A stretch of DNA of 64,000 nucleotides from Euphorbia lathyris (GCF_963576675.1 NC_088918.1:69489501-69553500), one strand, 5' to 3'; numbered from the stretch's first letter, positions 12,321-23,835 are shown. Numbers and translations are program-made. Notes: a model not told the origin generated them from the sequence alone.

Positions 12321-13010
12321 AAGGCTAAGAAGTGAATGAGCATCGCCATCCCAAAAGGAAAAAAAAAGAGAAAAACATAAAAAGAAAAGAAAAGAGACGA
12401 ACAAAAAGGGGAGAACTTCATTCCCCAGTTCTTAAAATCAAAACGTCTCAAGAAAACATCCTAAAAAGAGAATAATGAATGAATAAAAAGCTCAGTCACT
12501 TCATATTTGCTAAAGCCATTTGAACTTTGTTTTTCTAGCGCTAGAACTATTAACCCCTGTTGTACCTTTAACCCTCTAACCACATTACAACCCCAATTCG
12601 AGGCTGTTTTTGATATCATCAGAGTCATATAGCATAGTAGAGGAACTCGGATGAACGTTCAAAATCAACGTAATCCTAAGCAAGAACATAAGCCGAGAGT
12701 AAACACTTTAGCCACCAAAATTGTGTAAAATGAGTGAACTACCTATGGTGAGGTGTTTTACTTAGCGATCCCCTCAAGCTCATTTAATTGAACATGTGTC
12801 CTTTTTCTTAAAACATATGACCTATGATAATTGAAATGCGGCTTTTGGATATCGTGTCTCTACTTTGTATTTCCGAATGCATGTGATTACAGATAATCGA
12901 AATTGTGTCAAGCACCTAGTCAAACCGGGAGGTTTTCTAGCTTGCTTGTGATTGCGGGTTTAGTTTTTAGTTTACTTGGGGACAAGTAAAGTTTTAAGTG
13001 CGAGGAGGTT

Positions 13011-14640
13011 TGATAGGGGTCAAAAACCCCTATCTTTGGGTACGGTTTTAGGACGGGTTTTAGCGTTATTTAGTTAATAAGCGAGCAATTCTCGCATTTA
13101 ATCGCTTTTGTGTGAGTTAGTTAGAAATTGGAAACGTTCTATTTACTTTTCGTTGTTTAGGCTCGTTTTATGATCAATTTAGTTAAATACGGCGAAAATG
13201 GCATGTGTATTATAATTCCGTTATCTTTTGAAGCTAATTGATCCGTCAAAAGTCGCACCGAATGAAGCGTTTGCTCGAAATAAGCGATTGGCGGGTCAAT
13301 TTAGCCTTTGGACTAATGTTATCTGGAGTTTTTGTGCATGCTCAGGGATAAGTTTGGGCGAAAAGACGCATATTTGGCATTTGGCGACCGCGCGGGGGCG
13401 TATCGGGCAAGACTGCTCGACGAACTGGCCTATTTTAGGCCAGCTCGCCGAGCAAGCCTTCGTAGGCCAGCTCGCCGAGCAGGGCCTCAGGGGCCTGCTC
13501 GGGCGAGCAGGCCATGCCCGCTCGCCGAGCAGGCCCTCAGAGGCCTGCTCGCCGAGCAGCTCGCCCTGCTCGGCGAGCAGACCTGTGGGAATTGGTCAAA
13601 AAGACCAATTCCGCCCCCACGACTCCACGACCGGTCCCACGACTTCCTACCTGCATAAGGACATGAAATAGGTCAAGAAAAGGGCCCGAGCCACGCCTAT
13701 AAATAGGATTTTTCCAATGTAAATTAGGCATCATTCATTAATTGTAAATTACTTTAGCTTTCCCCTTGAATTTCCTCTCCATCTCCTCCATATTCTTCAA
13801 CCTCCATTGAAGCTCCTTCAAAGCTGTTCGTCGAGGAATATTCAAGGTCCATCCTTAAGACCTAGGAAGCCGACTGCAGAGTAGACAGGTTCCCTGAAAG
13901 GGATTTTCGTATCTCCTTTTATCTTTCCTTGTTTGTACTCTTTGATATAGTCTATGAATCCTAGGCTAATTGTATCCTGTGACATTGTTCTTCATCTTTA
14001 ATAATATCTTAGCTCTTATTTTGTTCTATGCTTATTGTTTAATCTTTGTCTTACGCTTTATTCAATTGGTTTAACTCATTCAAAAGCCCCAAAATTGAGT
14101 AGGCACATATTGTGAGCTGAATCTGACCTAGTCAGAGCCTAGGAGATTGACAACCTCTTAGTTGATTAAGCCCAAATTGCTGAGCCTTAGACCTAGTTTC
14201 GGCCTTACAAGGGAATCACGAACTAGGAACTTCAGGAGGGTAAGTAGGGTTAATCGCCTTGAATACAAGTGACTTAGATTAGGTTTTTAATCAATAGACC
14301 TAATAACCTAACTTCATTATTATCGTTCATACCATTTTCCTTCGGGTAATTGCATTAGTGAAAGATCACCTAGGAGTAGTTTAACTTAATTAGGCGTAGA
14401 ATAACTTAGTTAGAATTAGATAACTTAGCTAGGAATAGTATAATTCAACCTAGGAGTATATTAACTTAAGAAAAACAAACTCAAACCCCCCTTAGCCTAG
14501 AGAACACCTGAAACCAAGTAATTCGATACTTGTGGTAAATAAGTCCTGTGGATTCGATACCTGGACTTTCCAGATTTATTACTTGATAATGACGGGGTAC
14601 ACTTATCCCTTAGTGAGTCTTCTTCACCGAAGGCGCATCA
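13011..14640 (+). repeat. LTR D, complete terminal LTR of copy I
   Basis: Starts TGATAGGGG, ends CACCGAAGGCGCATCA and is followed by the target duplication cctga. TATA box near 13699; palindrome array at about 13440-13580. Confidence 0.92.
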
Positions 14641-15142
14641 CCTGATCTTTAGTGTCTTGGTTTCCCCAACCGGGCAATCGATAACTGGCTCAATTGGAGT
14701 GGGATTGTACCCCCTCATGTCCATCAGATCATCCTCAAGATAGTGTTGTCTGAGGCTGATTTGCTTGCCATTGTAGTTTCTTAGCCAAGATTCGATCTCA
14801 ATGGACGGTGATCTCGCCGCTTTGGTATGGTAGGGTTAGACACAAGTCGGAGACATTAATCATAGCCTTCATGCTAGCCAGCAGGGGTCGTCCGATGATT
14901 GCATTGTAGGCTGAGGGGATGTCCACCACTACCCATTCGGTGGTACTTGCTATCTTTCGACCGATATCACCAAGGATCGTAGGGAGAGAGATGACTCCTT
15001 TGACGGGGACTTCTATCTCGGACAGCCCCACCAGAGGAAAAGTTCCTGCGCAGAGGGCAGTGTGGGTATTTTTCATGGTGCACATCGCCGTCCAAGTTAG
15101 CAAACTGACTGAGCTTCCCGTGTCAACTAGCACCCGGTGCAC
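14641..15142 (-). pseudogene. Ty3/gypsy aspartic protease region
   Basis: The minus-strand reading contains 'HRVLVDTGSSVSLL', the DTGS active-site motif of a retroelement aspartic protease, which would cut the Gag-Pol polyprotein. The ORF from 15142 to 14798 covers most of the domain, including 'NAIIGRPLL', the conserved loop near its C-terminus. It belongs to the same element as the reverse transcriptase at 1-1082: same strand and correct order, with the Athila-like insertion between protease and reverse transcriptase. Degradation continues towards 14641, so I call it a pseudogene. Confidence 0.85.
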
Positions 15143-16734
15143 CTTAAAGCTGGCGATGTTGACAGTGACAACGAGGGCCTCCGAGTGGCTGGTTCAGAGC
15201 GGTGGCTGTAGTGTCAGGGTCTGATCGGCTGTCTTTCTCTTTTTGGAGGCCTCCAGATGGGGGCAAAACGCCGGTGCCCCCTCTCTTATGATATGAATCT
15301 CCCCGTGGAACCTTGGTCTCTTTGGTTCCTCTGCTCGGCTAGCTTCACGTTGCTTTGGGCTTTGTTCTTTTTTCCTGATGGGTCTTGGCGGGGCACCTTG
15401 TTGTGTGATTCGTTCGACTTCCTTTTGCAGTTGATAACAGTTCTCCGTGGAGTGTTCGGAGGATTTGTGGTATTTGCAGTATTCCTTTTCGATGCGGGTC
15501 TTCCCTTTGTCCGCTGGCGGGGTCAAGTGTGTGTATCACCGAACTGGGTTCTGAGCGACATAGTGTACCTCCTTTCTTTAGGACCGATCACCTCTGCGCT
15601 TTAAGTTCGCCGACTCTACTCACGGGGGAAAAGGAAAAAGGACCTCCCTACGGGTCTGTCCTCCGTCTCGGGCCTCCCGGGTTAGCTTGCCCTTCTCTTC
15701 TCTCCGGGAATCTCCCCTGGCTTTATCTTTTTCCAATTCCTCGTACCCTGTAGGCTGGTGACAATCGTCGTACCGGACAAAGGTTTGTGCCATGGTCATG
15801 AGCTCTTCGAAAGACCAGGGAATCTTCCTGAAGCATTTCTGTTTGAGGGGTTCGCACGAGGTGCCCTTTGCGAGGGCGTCGTGGGCTGCTTCCAGATTGA
15901 GGCCTTTGACCTGAGACGCCATGTGGTGGAACCTGGAGAGGAAATTCCGCAGCGGCTCGGTTGTCCGCTGTTTGAGTCCATTGAGGTCCGAGCTGATCTT
16001 CCTTACCTTTGCCGCCGCAGTGAACCTAGAGAGGAAAAGATCTTTTAAGAGGTCGAATGAGTCTATGGACTCAGGGGCCAGCCCTCGCTACCACTCTTGG
16101 GCACTTACTGAGAGCATGGTAGGAAAAACCTTGCACATGATGTCCTCGTCCTTGGAATAGAGGCTGATGGTGCTCATAAAAGAGGCCACGTGATCATTTG
16201 GGTCTTCGGTTCCCGAATACTGGGACAAACGTGGGGCTTTCCAGTCACGAGGGAACCTCGTTTTGATGATTCTCTGCACCAGCGGAGTTTTGCTGGAGGT
16301 GATGCTTCCCCCCATCACTCCCCCGAGCGCCCTCTTATCCAAGAAACGCTGGATCTTTTGCTCTAGCACGTCTTCATCGTTAGTGGTAGTCGGTCCCCCG
16401 GACGTCGCGCCTCTTGCTCCAAGTGTAGTCGTAGCGGGTTCGTGTCGCCTGTCAATGAGTGCCTTCGGGGCCGCTGATCTATTCGCAACCATGCCTGTTG
16501 CTGTGGTGTTATGACCTCCTTGAGGTATTGCCAGATTTTGGCGTTCTCCTCCTGTAGGCTCTTCTGCTCCTCCATGACCTTCATCTGAGCCGCCGTGTGA
16601 ACGACCTGAGTTGTCTGAAAACCTCGTATGGCGCTGAGGAGTTGCGAGGTATTGTAGGCTTCTTCCTCCTCGGGGTCCACTGTTGGTCCCTTATAACGTG
16701 ACAAGTTAGTTCCAATGGGGGGATAGGAACTATT
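15143..16734 (-). pseudogene. Ty3/gypsy gag, frameshifted
   Basis: Gag of the older minus-strand element, now in several frames: 16704-16363, 16492-16088, 15922-15620 and 15526-15194. Recognisable stretches are 'FLDKRALGG', 'YSGTEDPNDHVASFMS' (capsid), 'LSRFHHMASQVKGLNLE' and a knuckle-like 'CKYHKSSEHSTENCYQL', a style typical of the Tat/Retand branch. Together with the protease at 14798-15142 it makes the 5' half of the element. A stop after 'SVSAQEW' and frame changes make it non-functional. No upstream LTR of this element is seen; the sequence meets another LTR at about 16735, so the element is truncated or broken there. The exact boundary is uncertain. Confidence 0.82.
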
Positions 16735-18007
16735 TAAAAAAAAATTCGTTAAGGCTGACTTCTTTTCTTATGAAAAGGTTTACATAGCGTGACTAAGTAG
16801 TTTGAAGACACAAGCTTAGTCAACTTGTGACTAAGTCTGTTTCTTTTCTTGAGTCAGGAAATAGCACTTAGAGTCTATTCCTGAACTCAGCTTCTTAGTA
16901 AACTTCACTCAGCGTGAGTTCTTTACTTAGTCAGTTTTATAGCAAGCAAATTATATTAAGGAGTTTAAGGGATAGAAAGATATTACTCAGCAGACATATC
17001 CTAGTTCGGCCTCTCCGCCTACGTCCAGTCCCCGGAACACGTTCCGAGCTTTTTGAATTCTCTACTGAGCTCTTTAAAGGTAGAGCACGAAACCTTTTAC
17101 AATAGAAGCTGAGTATACAAGAGTACCTTCCTTTATACCTCTACTCACTCCTATATCTACCGCTGAGTACTATAACCAAGTACTCAGCCTCTCCTTTCTA
17201 TTCTTCTAGAAATGATAAAGTGTTTGTCCTAAACAACAATTGCTAAGACACTTTAGATGATTTAGAATCATTCTAGACTTTTACACAAAGATTGGAAATT
17301 GGTGTAAGGAATTTTCTTTGCTTTCCTTAGAGAACTTCAAGTATGAATTTGGTCAGCGTTTCGACTAGTTGAAGATCTGCATCGAATTAAGCAATTGAGA
17401 GGCCTATTTATAGTGACACTTCAAGCACCGGTTATTTCGAATTTCGAAATAACCGTTAGAGGGAAATGGCTTCCCGTCGTTGTCACTCTGGGCGTGCTCA
17501 GTGTCGTTGGCCAATAGGATTCTTGCATCTTCTATCTTCGGCAGCTTTTCGTTCGGTAAACAGAATGTTTCGACATTTAAGGTAAAGTCCACGAGACAGC
17601 TTCTTGCGCCTTCTGAACTTTTCCCAAAGTAGAAATACTTTGTCTCAAAGTTACTTATATTTTGCCGCTGTCCAGACTGTGTTGTCATTCAACTCAGCAG
17701 CTTCCTCTTGAAGCTTTTGTTTAGAAGGCTTCTCGATCCTTCTGCATGCCGAGCCGTCGTTTCATTTGATACAGCAACGTTTTGAGCTCTTGGGCCGTAT
17801 GGTCTTGATGTGTTGACTTGGGCTTGACTTACACTTATGGGCCTTTGGGCTTTTTAATCTTAATGTCTTATAAACAGTTAAACTCACATTGAACAAACAC
17901 ATTAGTATAAATTAATCAAAGTATTTAAATTTAATGTGTTTAGAATATTTTTATCAATACTTAAATAATTTTGTCAAATCAAAATCATGTGGAAAGGTGT
18001 TTCAACA
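16735..18007 (-). repeat. LTR of a second pol-less element (3' LTR)
   Basis: On the minus strand the LTR begins TGTTGAAACACC at 18007, directly after a purine tract. It contains a TATA box at 17405-17412 and runs to about 16735, where gag-like DNA of the gypsy element begins. The inner end is estimated because no second copy is present to compare. Length about 1.27 kb. The ORF at 17404-17688 lies within it and is not a gene. Confidence 0.65.
17405..17412 (-). promoter_or_regulatory. Predicted LTR TATA box
   Basis: Minus-strand TATAAATA in the context cactataaataggcctctc, a typical plant retrotransposon core promoter followed by a leader. Confidence 0.6.
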
Positions 18008-18021
18008 AACTCCCCCATTTT
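18008..18021 (-). other. Polypurine tract of the second pol-less element
   Basis: Minus-strand aaaatgggggagtt immediately precedes the TGTTGAAACACC start of the LTR. This arrangement identifies the LTR as the 3' LTR of the ORF at 18706-21264. Confidence 0.7.
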
Positions 18022-18705
18022 GATGTTGGCAAAAATATTCAGTTGAAGAACTCAGTGTTGAGCTCCCCCATGATAGTTGACCTTATATTACTCAAATTAC
18101 TCCCCCGTAAGGGTTGAGCTACTGACTTAGTTTTACTCTAAACATTTCAAGGTTTAATCAAGTAAGTCTAAGGTCAGTTTTCAGAAATAGGTCAGCTCAT
18201 AGAACATATTCTTTTTAACTCAGTTTAAGCGGAAGGTTTTCATTTCAGAGAGCGCTAAGTATAGCTTTGTTCAATGAGGTTTAGGTAAGTGGACATATAA
18301 TAAGTGGTCAACATATTAATTAACACAGCAGACAGTTATAAACAAATAGCACAGTTGATGCGTTAAAATAATTTACAAAACATAGATAAGCATCATATGA
18401 GATTGGTCAGTATGAATAAGAGATGCAAGCATAGTTTTGTATTGAAGTCAGCAAGGAAAGATACATAACAAAATAACTTAACAAAGGCTATGCCTAGCTT
18501 ATATAGTCATCACTAAGTCAAGCTATTTTTTCTTATAATAGTTCACTTGAGCATCATGCATCATTTTGGCTTTCCCTTTTTGCTTCTGTCACTGCTGACT
18601 TCCTTCTTCTGTTTGCTGGGTTCCTACAACTTGTCCTTTCTCCCCCGATTTGCCACCATCGAAATGAGGAGGGATGAAAGTGTCGTTAAGAGCAGCGTGA
18701 GTTAA

Positions 18706-21264
18706 TCATGCAGCGAATTCTTTAAGTTTGCGCTGGCTCTCACAAACCCCATCAATGACGACCACACCATCATCCAGGATGTCCTTGGGAACCTTTATGT
18801 TCGAGGAACTGAACATACTCAGAATGTATGCTTGAGACTTGCCAACCCAATGGATGCTTTTAGTCAGCATGGCAAATGCTTGATGGAACATCTTAAGCAG
18901 AGCCGAGTCATAGTACTGACGCTGGATATTCGCATGACGCACATGTTTGAATATTTGGTTGGTGTAGTCCAAAAGCTCATTCTTCTTGAGGTGGTCAGTT
19001 TCCATCTCTTGTTTATTCAGATTGAGTAAGCGGACAGCCTCACCAATTTGCTCAATGGAGCATTGCGAGAAGGAGGACAGCTGGTGATTGGTCTTTGTTT
19101 GCTTAGTGTGAAGCTGACTGAAGAGTTGATGAACTTCGGTAGAAGTTGCATAGGTTGAGTTCGCAGCTGACATAGCTTGAATTTGACCCTGAAGAGAGTC
19201 CATATGCTTTACCATAGTCAGCTGGAGTTCGACCAGCTTCATGATTGATTCCTGTTTGGGCTGTTGAGACTGAAGTGAAGTCATGACACTCAGTAGATCC
19301 TTGACACTCTTGATCTCTGTTAGAAGCTGAGTGACAGACGAAATCTGAGTTGGCTCAGCAGTAACAGACCCAGCAGCATTGGCGTTTGTTTGATGGATGT
19401 CTTGGAGTAGAGCTTGAGCCGAGTCAAGGATTCTTCGACCAGACTCAGAGGCATTCAGATAGGAGAGAGATCCATCATTAGTTGGCCCAAATGCCGGATG
19501 TTGAGTAGAACCGAATGGAGGCGGAGTTTGTTTCTGCTCAAGATTTGAAGTACCAGCATTATCAACTGCTGGACTAGAACGGGTAGTCTGTACTTGTGGT
19601 TGAGGAGTTTGTTGTTTGGCAGAATTGTGAACGTGCTCAGTATCAGGTTGACGCTGGTTAGAGATAGGAAATTGAGAAGTAACAGCGCTGACCTGAGCAA
19701 GAATTTCCTTAGTTTGCTCAACATTTTGAGGAGCATGAACTTCGAGCACATGCTCAGGATCATCTTGGTTCAGGGAAGCAGCTAAGTCGGCATGTTCCTT
19801 TGGCTGAGAAACAAAGGCTTGCTTTTGACGTTGCTCCAGTGGAGAATCAGTAAGATCAGAGAAAAACTTGAGATGTACATCTGTTAGGTCAGTGATCTCA
19901 TCCCTCAGAGGTGAGTCAAGCATCAGGTCAATGACTTGGGATTTGTTAGCCTTTCTCTTAAGTCTTTGCAATTTCCTGGGCTGTTGAGGAATGGAGTCAG
20001 CAGGAATGGACTCAATTGAGTCAGTGGGTGAAGCTGCTCTTTGATCAGCGGGATCATTTGCTCTTTGTTCAGTTTCTTCTTCTTCAATCAGCTTAGTGTT
20101 GATTGGTTCAAGTTGCTCATCATCTGCTATATCCTCAGTGTCATCCTGACCACTTTCTTCTTCATCAGACTGATCATCCAATTCTTCTTCTACATACTAT
20201 CCTTCCAAGTGTTCTTCTTCCTATTCATCTGATTGTTGCTCAGTGTCAACGTCTTGACTACATGCAAAATGCGAGTCAGCAGGAATTATGAAGTCAGTGG
20301 GAGCAGCATCGATAGGGGTTAGCTCAGGAATGATCTTTTGCCTCTTGCTGAGTGGCTGCTCATCATCGTCATCTTCTTCTTCTTCAGGCTCATCTTGCAT
20401 TGGTATTTTTCCAGCTGACTTAGGCTCAGCCTGACTTTGCTTCACTTGAGGCTTAGTTCCTCTAGACACAACTTTCAGGTTCTTTGGTGGAGAAATGACT
20501 TCTTTTGAGGGGCTTTGAACAGCTTTCCTCTTTCTTGTTGTCTGTACTTTACGGGTTTTCATCCCCTCAGTGTTCTCAACAGCGGCCCCTTTCCCTTTCT
20601 TGGACACAATAGGTTGATCGTAAAATAGACCAAACAGTGCAGCTGCTGTGATCTCTGTGCCCCATGTGTGGATTTCCTCAACCAAGCTCACCCTGTGATC
20701 TTTAAGGATTCTGGTGATAATGGAGCCTAGCCTAAGAGTTCCAGTGCTTCTTTGAAACCCACCGATTATGAAGACATGCATGTTTATCGGCGTGTAGGTC
20801 AGCATGTGCCATATGAAACACTGCTCAAAGTTTGTCACTGAGTTGGTGCAGTTGATTTTGGGGAAGAGGAAATTTGTCAGTATGTAATGGGCCATCTTTT
20901 GATGCTGACTCATGGAGGTACTAGAGAATTCTCCTACATGACCAGCATGTTTACAGAACTCAGCGACGTAGTTAGTCTTTTCGTGGTCACCAGACTTACG
21001 AAGTATTGCTCCTTCATTTTTTAGCTTGAGTAGTGAGGCGAGGTAAGCTGGGTTGATGAAAATATCCTTCCCTTTAACCTTGGTGACCATATAGTCCCGG
21101 TCATCATCTCCTACTCTTAGATTACCGTAGAATTCCTTAACTAGCTCAGGGTAGGTAGCATCACGAACTGAGAACAGCTCGGTCCAGCCGTTGTTTTTGA
21201 TCCACTCACAGAAGGGTGATATCTTAATCAAAATTTGATTATCAATATTCCAAGCTTCTTTCAT
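18706..21264 (-). pseudogene. Long ORF of second pol-less LTR element, two stop codons
   Basis: One frame of about 850 codons interrupted by two TAG codons, at 20221-20223 and 20197-20199. The N-terminal third (from ATG 21264) holds a globular region resembling the 'putative plant transposon protein' family: 'FCEWIKNNGWTELF', 'YPELVKEFYGNLRV', 'KVKGKDIFINPAYLASLLKL', 'FIWHMLTYTPINMHVFII'. A basic then very acidic linker follows ('EPEEEEDDDDEQPLSKRQK'). The last 491 codons are hydrophilic, Gln/Ser-rich and probably partly coiled. There is no zinc knuckle, protease or polymerase motif. Its function is unknown; it may be a particle or RNA-binding protein of a non-autonomous retroelement. The 5' LTR is missing, and sequence similarity to a retroelement cannot be followed beyond about 21270. 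Confidence 0.75.
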
Positions 21265-22287
21265 TGAAATTTTATAATTATTGAAAAGTTATTTGAGATT
21301 GTCGATGTAGGATAAATGCTCTAGCCATTTTATGCATTGAAAGAAGTGTTTTAGAACATACTAATGTACACAATATTATTAGTGATTTTACATCTAAAAA
21401 TACTAATAGACATTGTTTTGTATGGGAAACTGGATAATTAAAATGATATAAAATATTTTTCTTTCATATGAAATGTTTTTTTTTAGATTGTTTGTTAAGT
21501 GTAATAAAATAAGTATCATGTTGAAGATTTTTTTTTCACACAATTGAATTTCACACTTTATTTATTACTTGTACTTTATTTATTAGGGCCATCATTTAGT
21601 ATTTCGCCCCTAGGCCCCTAAAATCTCAGGATCGACCCTGCACACATGTCGAGTATTTTGAAATGTGACAAAACGTGTCTCTCGTTTTCTGAGTCAAACA
21701 CAATCTACTTAGAAACAGGGGGTTATTGAATGCAATTGGATAGGAATGTGAAATTATTTGAAACTTTTAAAACTTCATACTTTAATTAAACAAATGAAAA
21801 ATCTCAAAGAAAAAGAAAACAAAGAAGAGGGAAATGATAAGGTGGGGGTTTAAGAGAGACAAAGGGGTGTACAAGGAGTTTTTATAGTAAGCATTCAGTC
21901 TCCCACGTCATTTGGAGGATCCAAATTCACATATGGACACTTGTGACATCACTTAATATTTAAAATAGTGGACTCTCTTATAATATGCGTGGATTCATAT
22001 TATACATGATAAAATATGTATAAGAGGTATTCTATTTGACATGGAGAACCGGATGCTTTTAATAATTTCCCATATACTAGAGTACGATTAGCTAAAAGAA
22101 AATAATAAACTTATGGCTTTTTTTTAATCAAAATTTACTACATCAATTAAAACATAGTTAACATTATAAATTCTCTATGCTAACATTGTAAAACACATCC
22201 ATTTATTTGTAAAGTTTTAAAACACCAAACTATGTTTGCAAATGCATCAAACTATGTGGTGAAACTCTTAGTCTGTTAGTTGAAAGC
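21265..22287. other. AT-rich transposon debris, no gene
   Basis: No supported ORF. A short block at about 21595-21645 (cccctaaaatctcaggatcgaccctg) resembles the terminus of a hAT-like element; its reverse complement begins cagggtcgatcctgaga, and a related start lies at 27733. A MITE is at 21889-22058. Confidence 0.5.
21889..22058. mobile_element. About 170-bp MITE
   Basis: Imperfect terminal inverted repeats: aagcattcagtctcccacgtca at the left against aagcatccggttctccatgtca read inward from the right. Two related copies lie at 46860-47115 and 48068-48367. I see no clear target duplication, so the superfamily is open. Confidence 0.5.
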
Positions 22288-22785
22288 TTACTTATGACTA
22301 TTAAGGTCATGTGTTCGAATCACATTGATGTGGGATCCTGCACTGCTTGCAACTCTTTCAATGGAGACTGGGTCTCTTCTGTTTAGTGGCAGGTTTATTA
22401 GACGAATCCAGATAGCACATTGGTTCAAGGCAATGTCTGTTAAGTGTTCATCCCCATTGACAGCCTTTAGGATAACCAGATTCCTAGCAAAGTGCCAAGG
22501 TCCTTCTCGTAGGACTCGATTCTTGTCTCGATTACTTTCAAATTTGCACAAGAACATTCCATTTCCCAACTCTTTAAACTGAAAAATTTTGATTTTCCAT
22601 GCCACTACAAAGACTTGGGCCATCCCTTTGAGGTTCAGGGGCTTGCTGGAGAGCACTTTCCCCACCAAGCTAGGTTTAGTTGCATTGAGTTGGTGGTGAC
22701 CTTAGTCCTGTCCGAGGTCGATAATTCTGTCTTCTGAATCAGAAAGTTTGATTTTTGATAATTGGAGTTCTAGCGCATCAGCCAT
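22288..22785 (-). pseudogene. LINE ORF1 fragment (DUF4283-like)
   Basis: Minus-strand ORF1 of a plant L1-type retrotransposon. It begins at ATG 22785 ('MADALELQLSKIKLSD'), meets a stop after about 27 codons, then continues in frame with 'LVGKVLSSKPLN', 'GNGMFLCKFES', 'REGPWHFARNLVIL' and 'CAIWIRLINLPLN', the pattern of the DUF4283 domain of LINE ORF1 and related proteins. The protein would bind element RNA. The sequence loses similarity near 22288. The C-rich stretch up to about 22985 may be the 5' UTR. Confidence 0.8.
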
Positions 22786-23397
22786 TTGTGTGGTCGTAGT
22801 GGGTATGTTATGTTAGGGGTTGTTGGTAGCTTTCGGGTATGGGATGCAGGAATGTAAAAAAGAGGGACGTGAGTAGAGTTTGAGGGAGAAGTTTTGTGAT
22901 AGGGAAGTAGGGGAAAAAGTGGAAAGATTGGTGAAAAAAACAACAAAGATGTAAAGCCTAACACCCAGCTAGAAAACTAGTTGAGAGGAAAAAAGGAGCA
23001 GAGGGCACTAAATGCATCTGGAAGATCTTGCATAACAATATCAGTATTTGATTTGCATTGATGGTTGGTAAAAATAAGAAAATCAAATATTCATCCATTT
23101 AAGTATAGAGTGATAATTATTATTCTCGCGCTTTTTGTTTCCAACGCAATCACATCACATAGACAAATATTTATCGATAATCAGTATCACTAGATCCCCA
23201 ATATGACCAGAGAAATCATTCTGTTATAATTTCCAAGAGACGTTCCGGAAAAACTTTTCCATCAACGATCATTTTGTAAAATTTTAATTTTAATTTATTT
23301 CATATATATATTTCTAAACACAAAAATATATAGAGCCAAGTCTAAAAAAATCTATGCTTTCATGTTTTATCAAATAGGTATCTATGAAAAAAAAAAT
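22786..23397. other. No gene; probable LINE leader, then AT-rich DNA
   Basis: 22786-22985 is pyrimidine-rich on the minus strand and probably the 5' UTR of the LINE relic. The rest is AT-rich without recognisable content. Confidence 0.4.
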
Positions 23398-23835
23398 TTA
23401 TTCAAACCGGGAGTGAATTTTTTTTTTTTTTTTTTTTTTGCGACCGAAAGATGAGCTTGCTAAAAACAAGAATCTCAAAATTAAAGTGATCAACCTCAAA
23501 ATCGAAAATCTCAAAATTGGAGTCAGATTGTTCACGGTGGGAGGAACTAGCAATGGCAAGGCAACGGTGGATTGCGCAGGTCTGGCTGGAGAAGAAGGGT
23601 AGAGTTCAACCGGCACCGATGAAGAGGGAAGAGAGGAGGCCAGTGTATTATAACCTAAAATTGGGTTAACCATGGTTTCTGATACCATGTGAATACTAAA
23701 TTGGAGATTAAATGATTATGCTTTACTTAATTAACTAGAGTTAGAGAGTATGTATTTATATAACTTAGAAATTTAGTCTTACCCTAACTCTAATCCTACA
23801 GAGATAGGAGATAAGAGAGAAGAATAATAATTACA
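23398..23835 (-). mobile_element. Short copia-type LTR with Met-tRNA primer-binding site
   Basis: On the minus strand, a 148-bp LTR-like segment (23835-23688) starts TGTAATTATT, contains tatataaatac and ends TTCACA. It is followed directly by TGGTATCAGA (23687-23678), the usual initiator-Met primer-binding site of plant copia elements. Internal DNA follows to about 23420, where a long poly-T (poly-A on the minus strand) lies. No pol is visible; this is a fragment or a TRIM-like element. The ORF at 23398-23688 resembles no protein I recognise. Confidence 0.5.

Larger units (their letters stand above)
7688..14624 (+). repeat. Three tandem 2.3-kb units of 3' internal region plus LTR
   Basis: Units cover 7688-9993, 9994-12320 and 12321-14624 (2306, 2327 and 2304 bp). 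Each starts aaggctaagaagtgaatgag inside the 3' internal region and ends gtgagtcttctt, 16 bases short of the LTR end. The unit junctions are identical (gtcttctt joined to aaggctaag), so the middle LTRs lack the terminal caccgaaggcgcatca that LTR D retains. This is segmental tandem amplification, not separate insertions. Confidence 0.9.
1083..14640 (+). mobile_element. Pol-less Athila-like LTR retrotransposon with amplified 3' part (copy I)
   Basis: A nested insertion running from TGATAGGGG at 1083 to GCATCA at 14640. Flanking 5-mers are cccga (1078-1082) and cctga (14641-14645), a target-site duplication with one mismatch. The order is LTR, Asp-tRNA-type primer-binding site, gag pseudogene, spacer, ORF2 pseudogene, long non-coding 3' region, polypurine tract, LTR. 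Two further repeats of the last 0.7 kb of internal DNA plus LTR follow. No protease, reverse transcriptase or integrase motif is present anywhere between the LTRs, so the element would depend on enzymes from an autonomous relative. The gag and primer-binding-site type point to the Athila branch of Ty3/gypsy; the missing pol marks it as non-autonomous. Confidence 0.9.

Noticed and set aside
7688..14624. Possible CRISPR-like or direct-repeat array
   Set aside because: The repeated unit is a 2.3-kb retroelement segment, not short repeats with spacers.
17404..17688. 94-codon minus-strand ORF
   Set aside because: Lies within the LTR and overlaps its TATA box; no recognisable domain.
22295..22325. 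gtcatgtgttcgaatcac, B-box-like
   Set aside because: No matching tRNA structure upstream; the neighbouring sequence is LINE-derived.
23398..23688. 96-codon minus-strand ORF ending in poly-Lys
   Set aside because: Ends in the translated poly-A run and begins inside the primer-binding region; no Gag motif.
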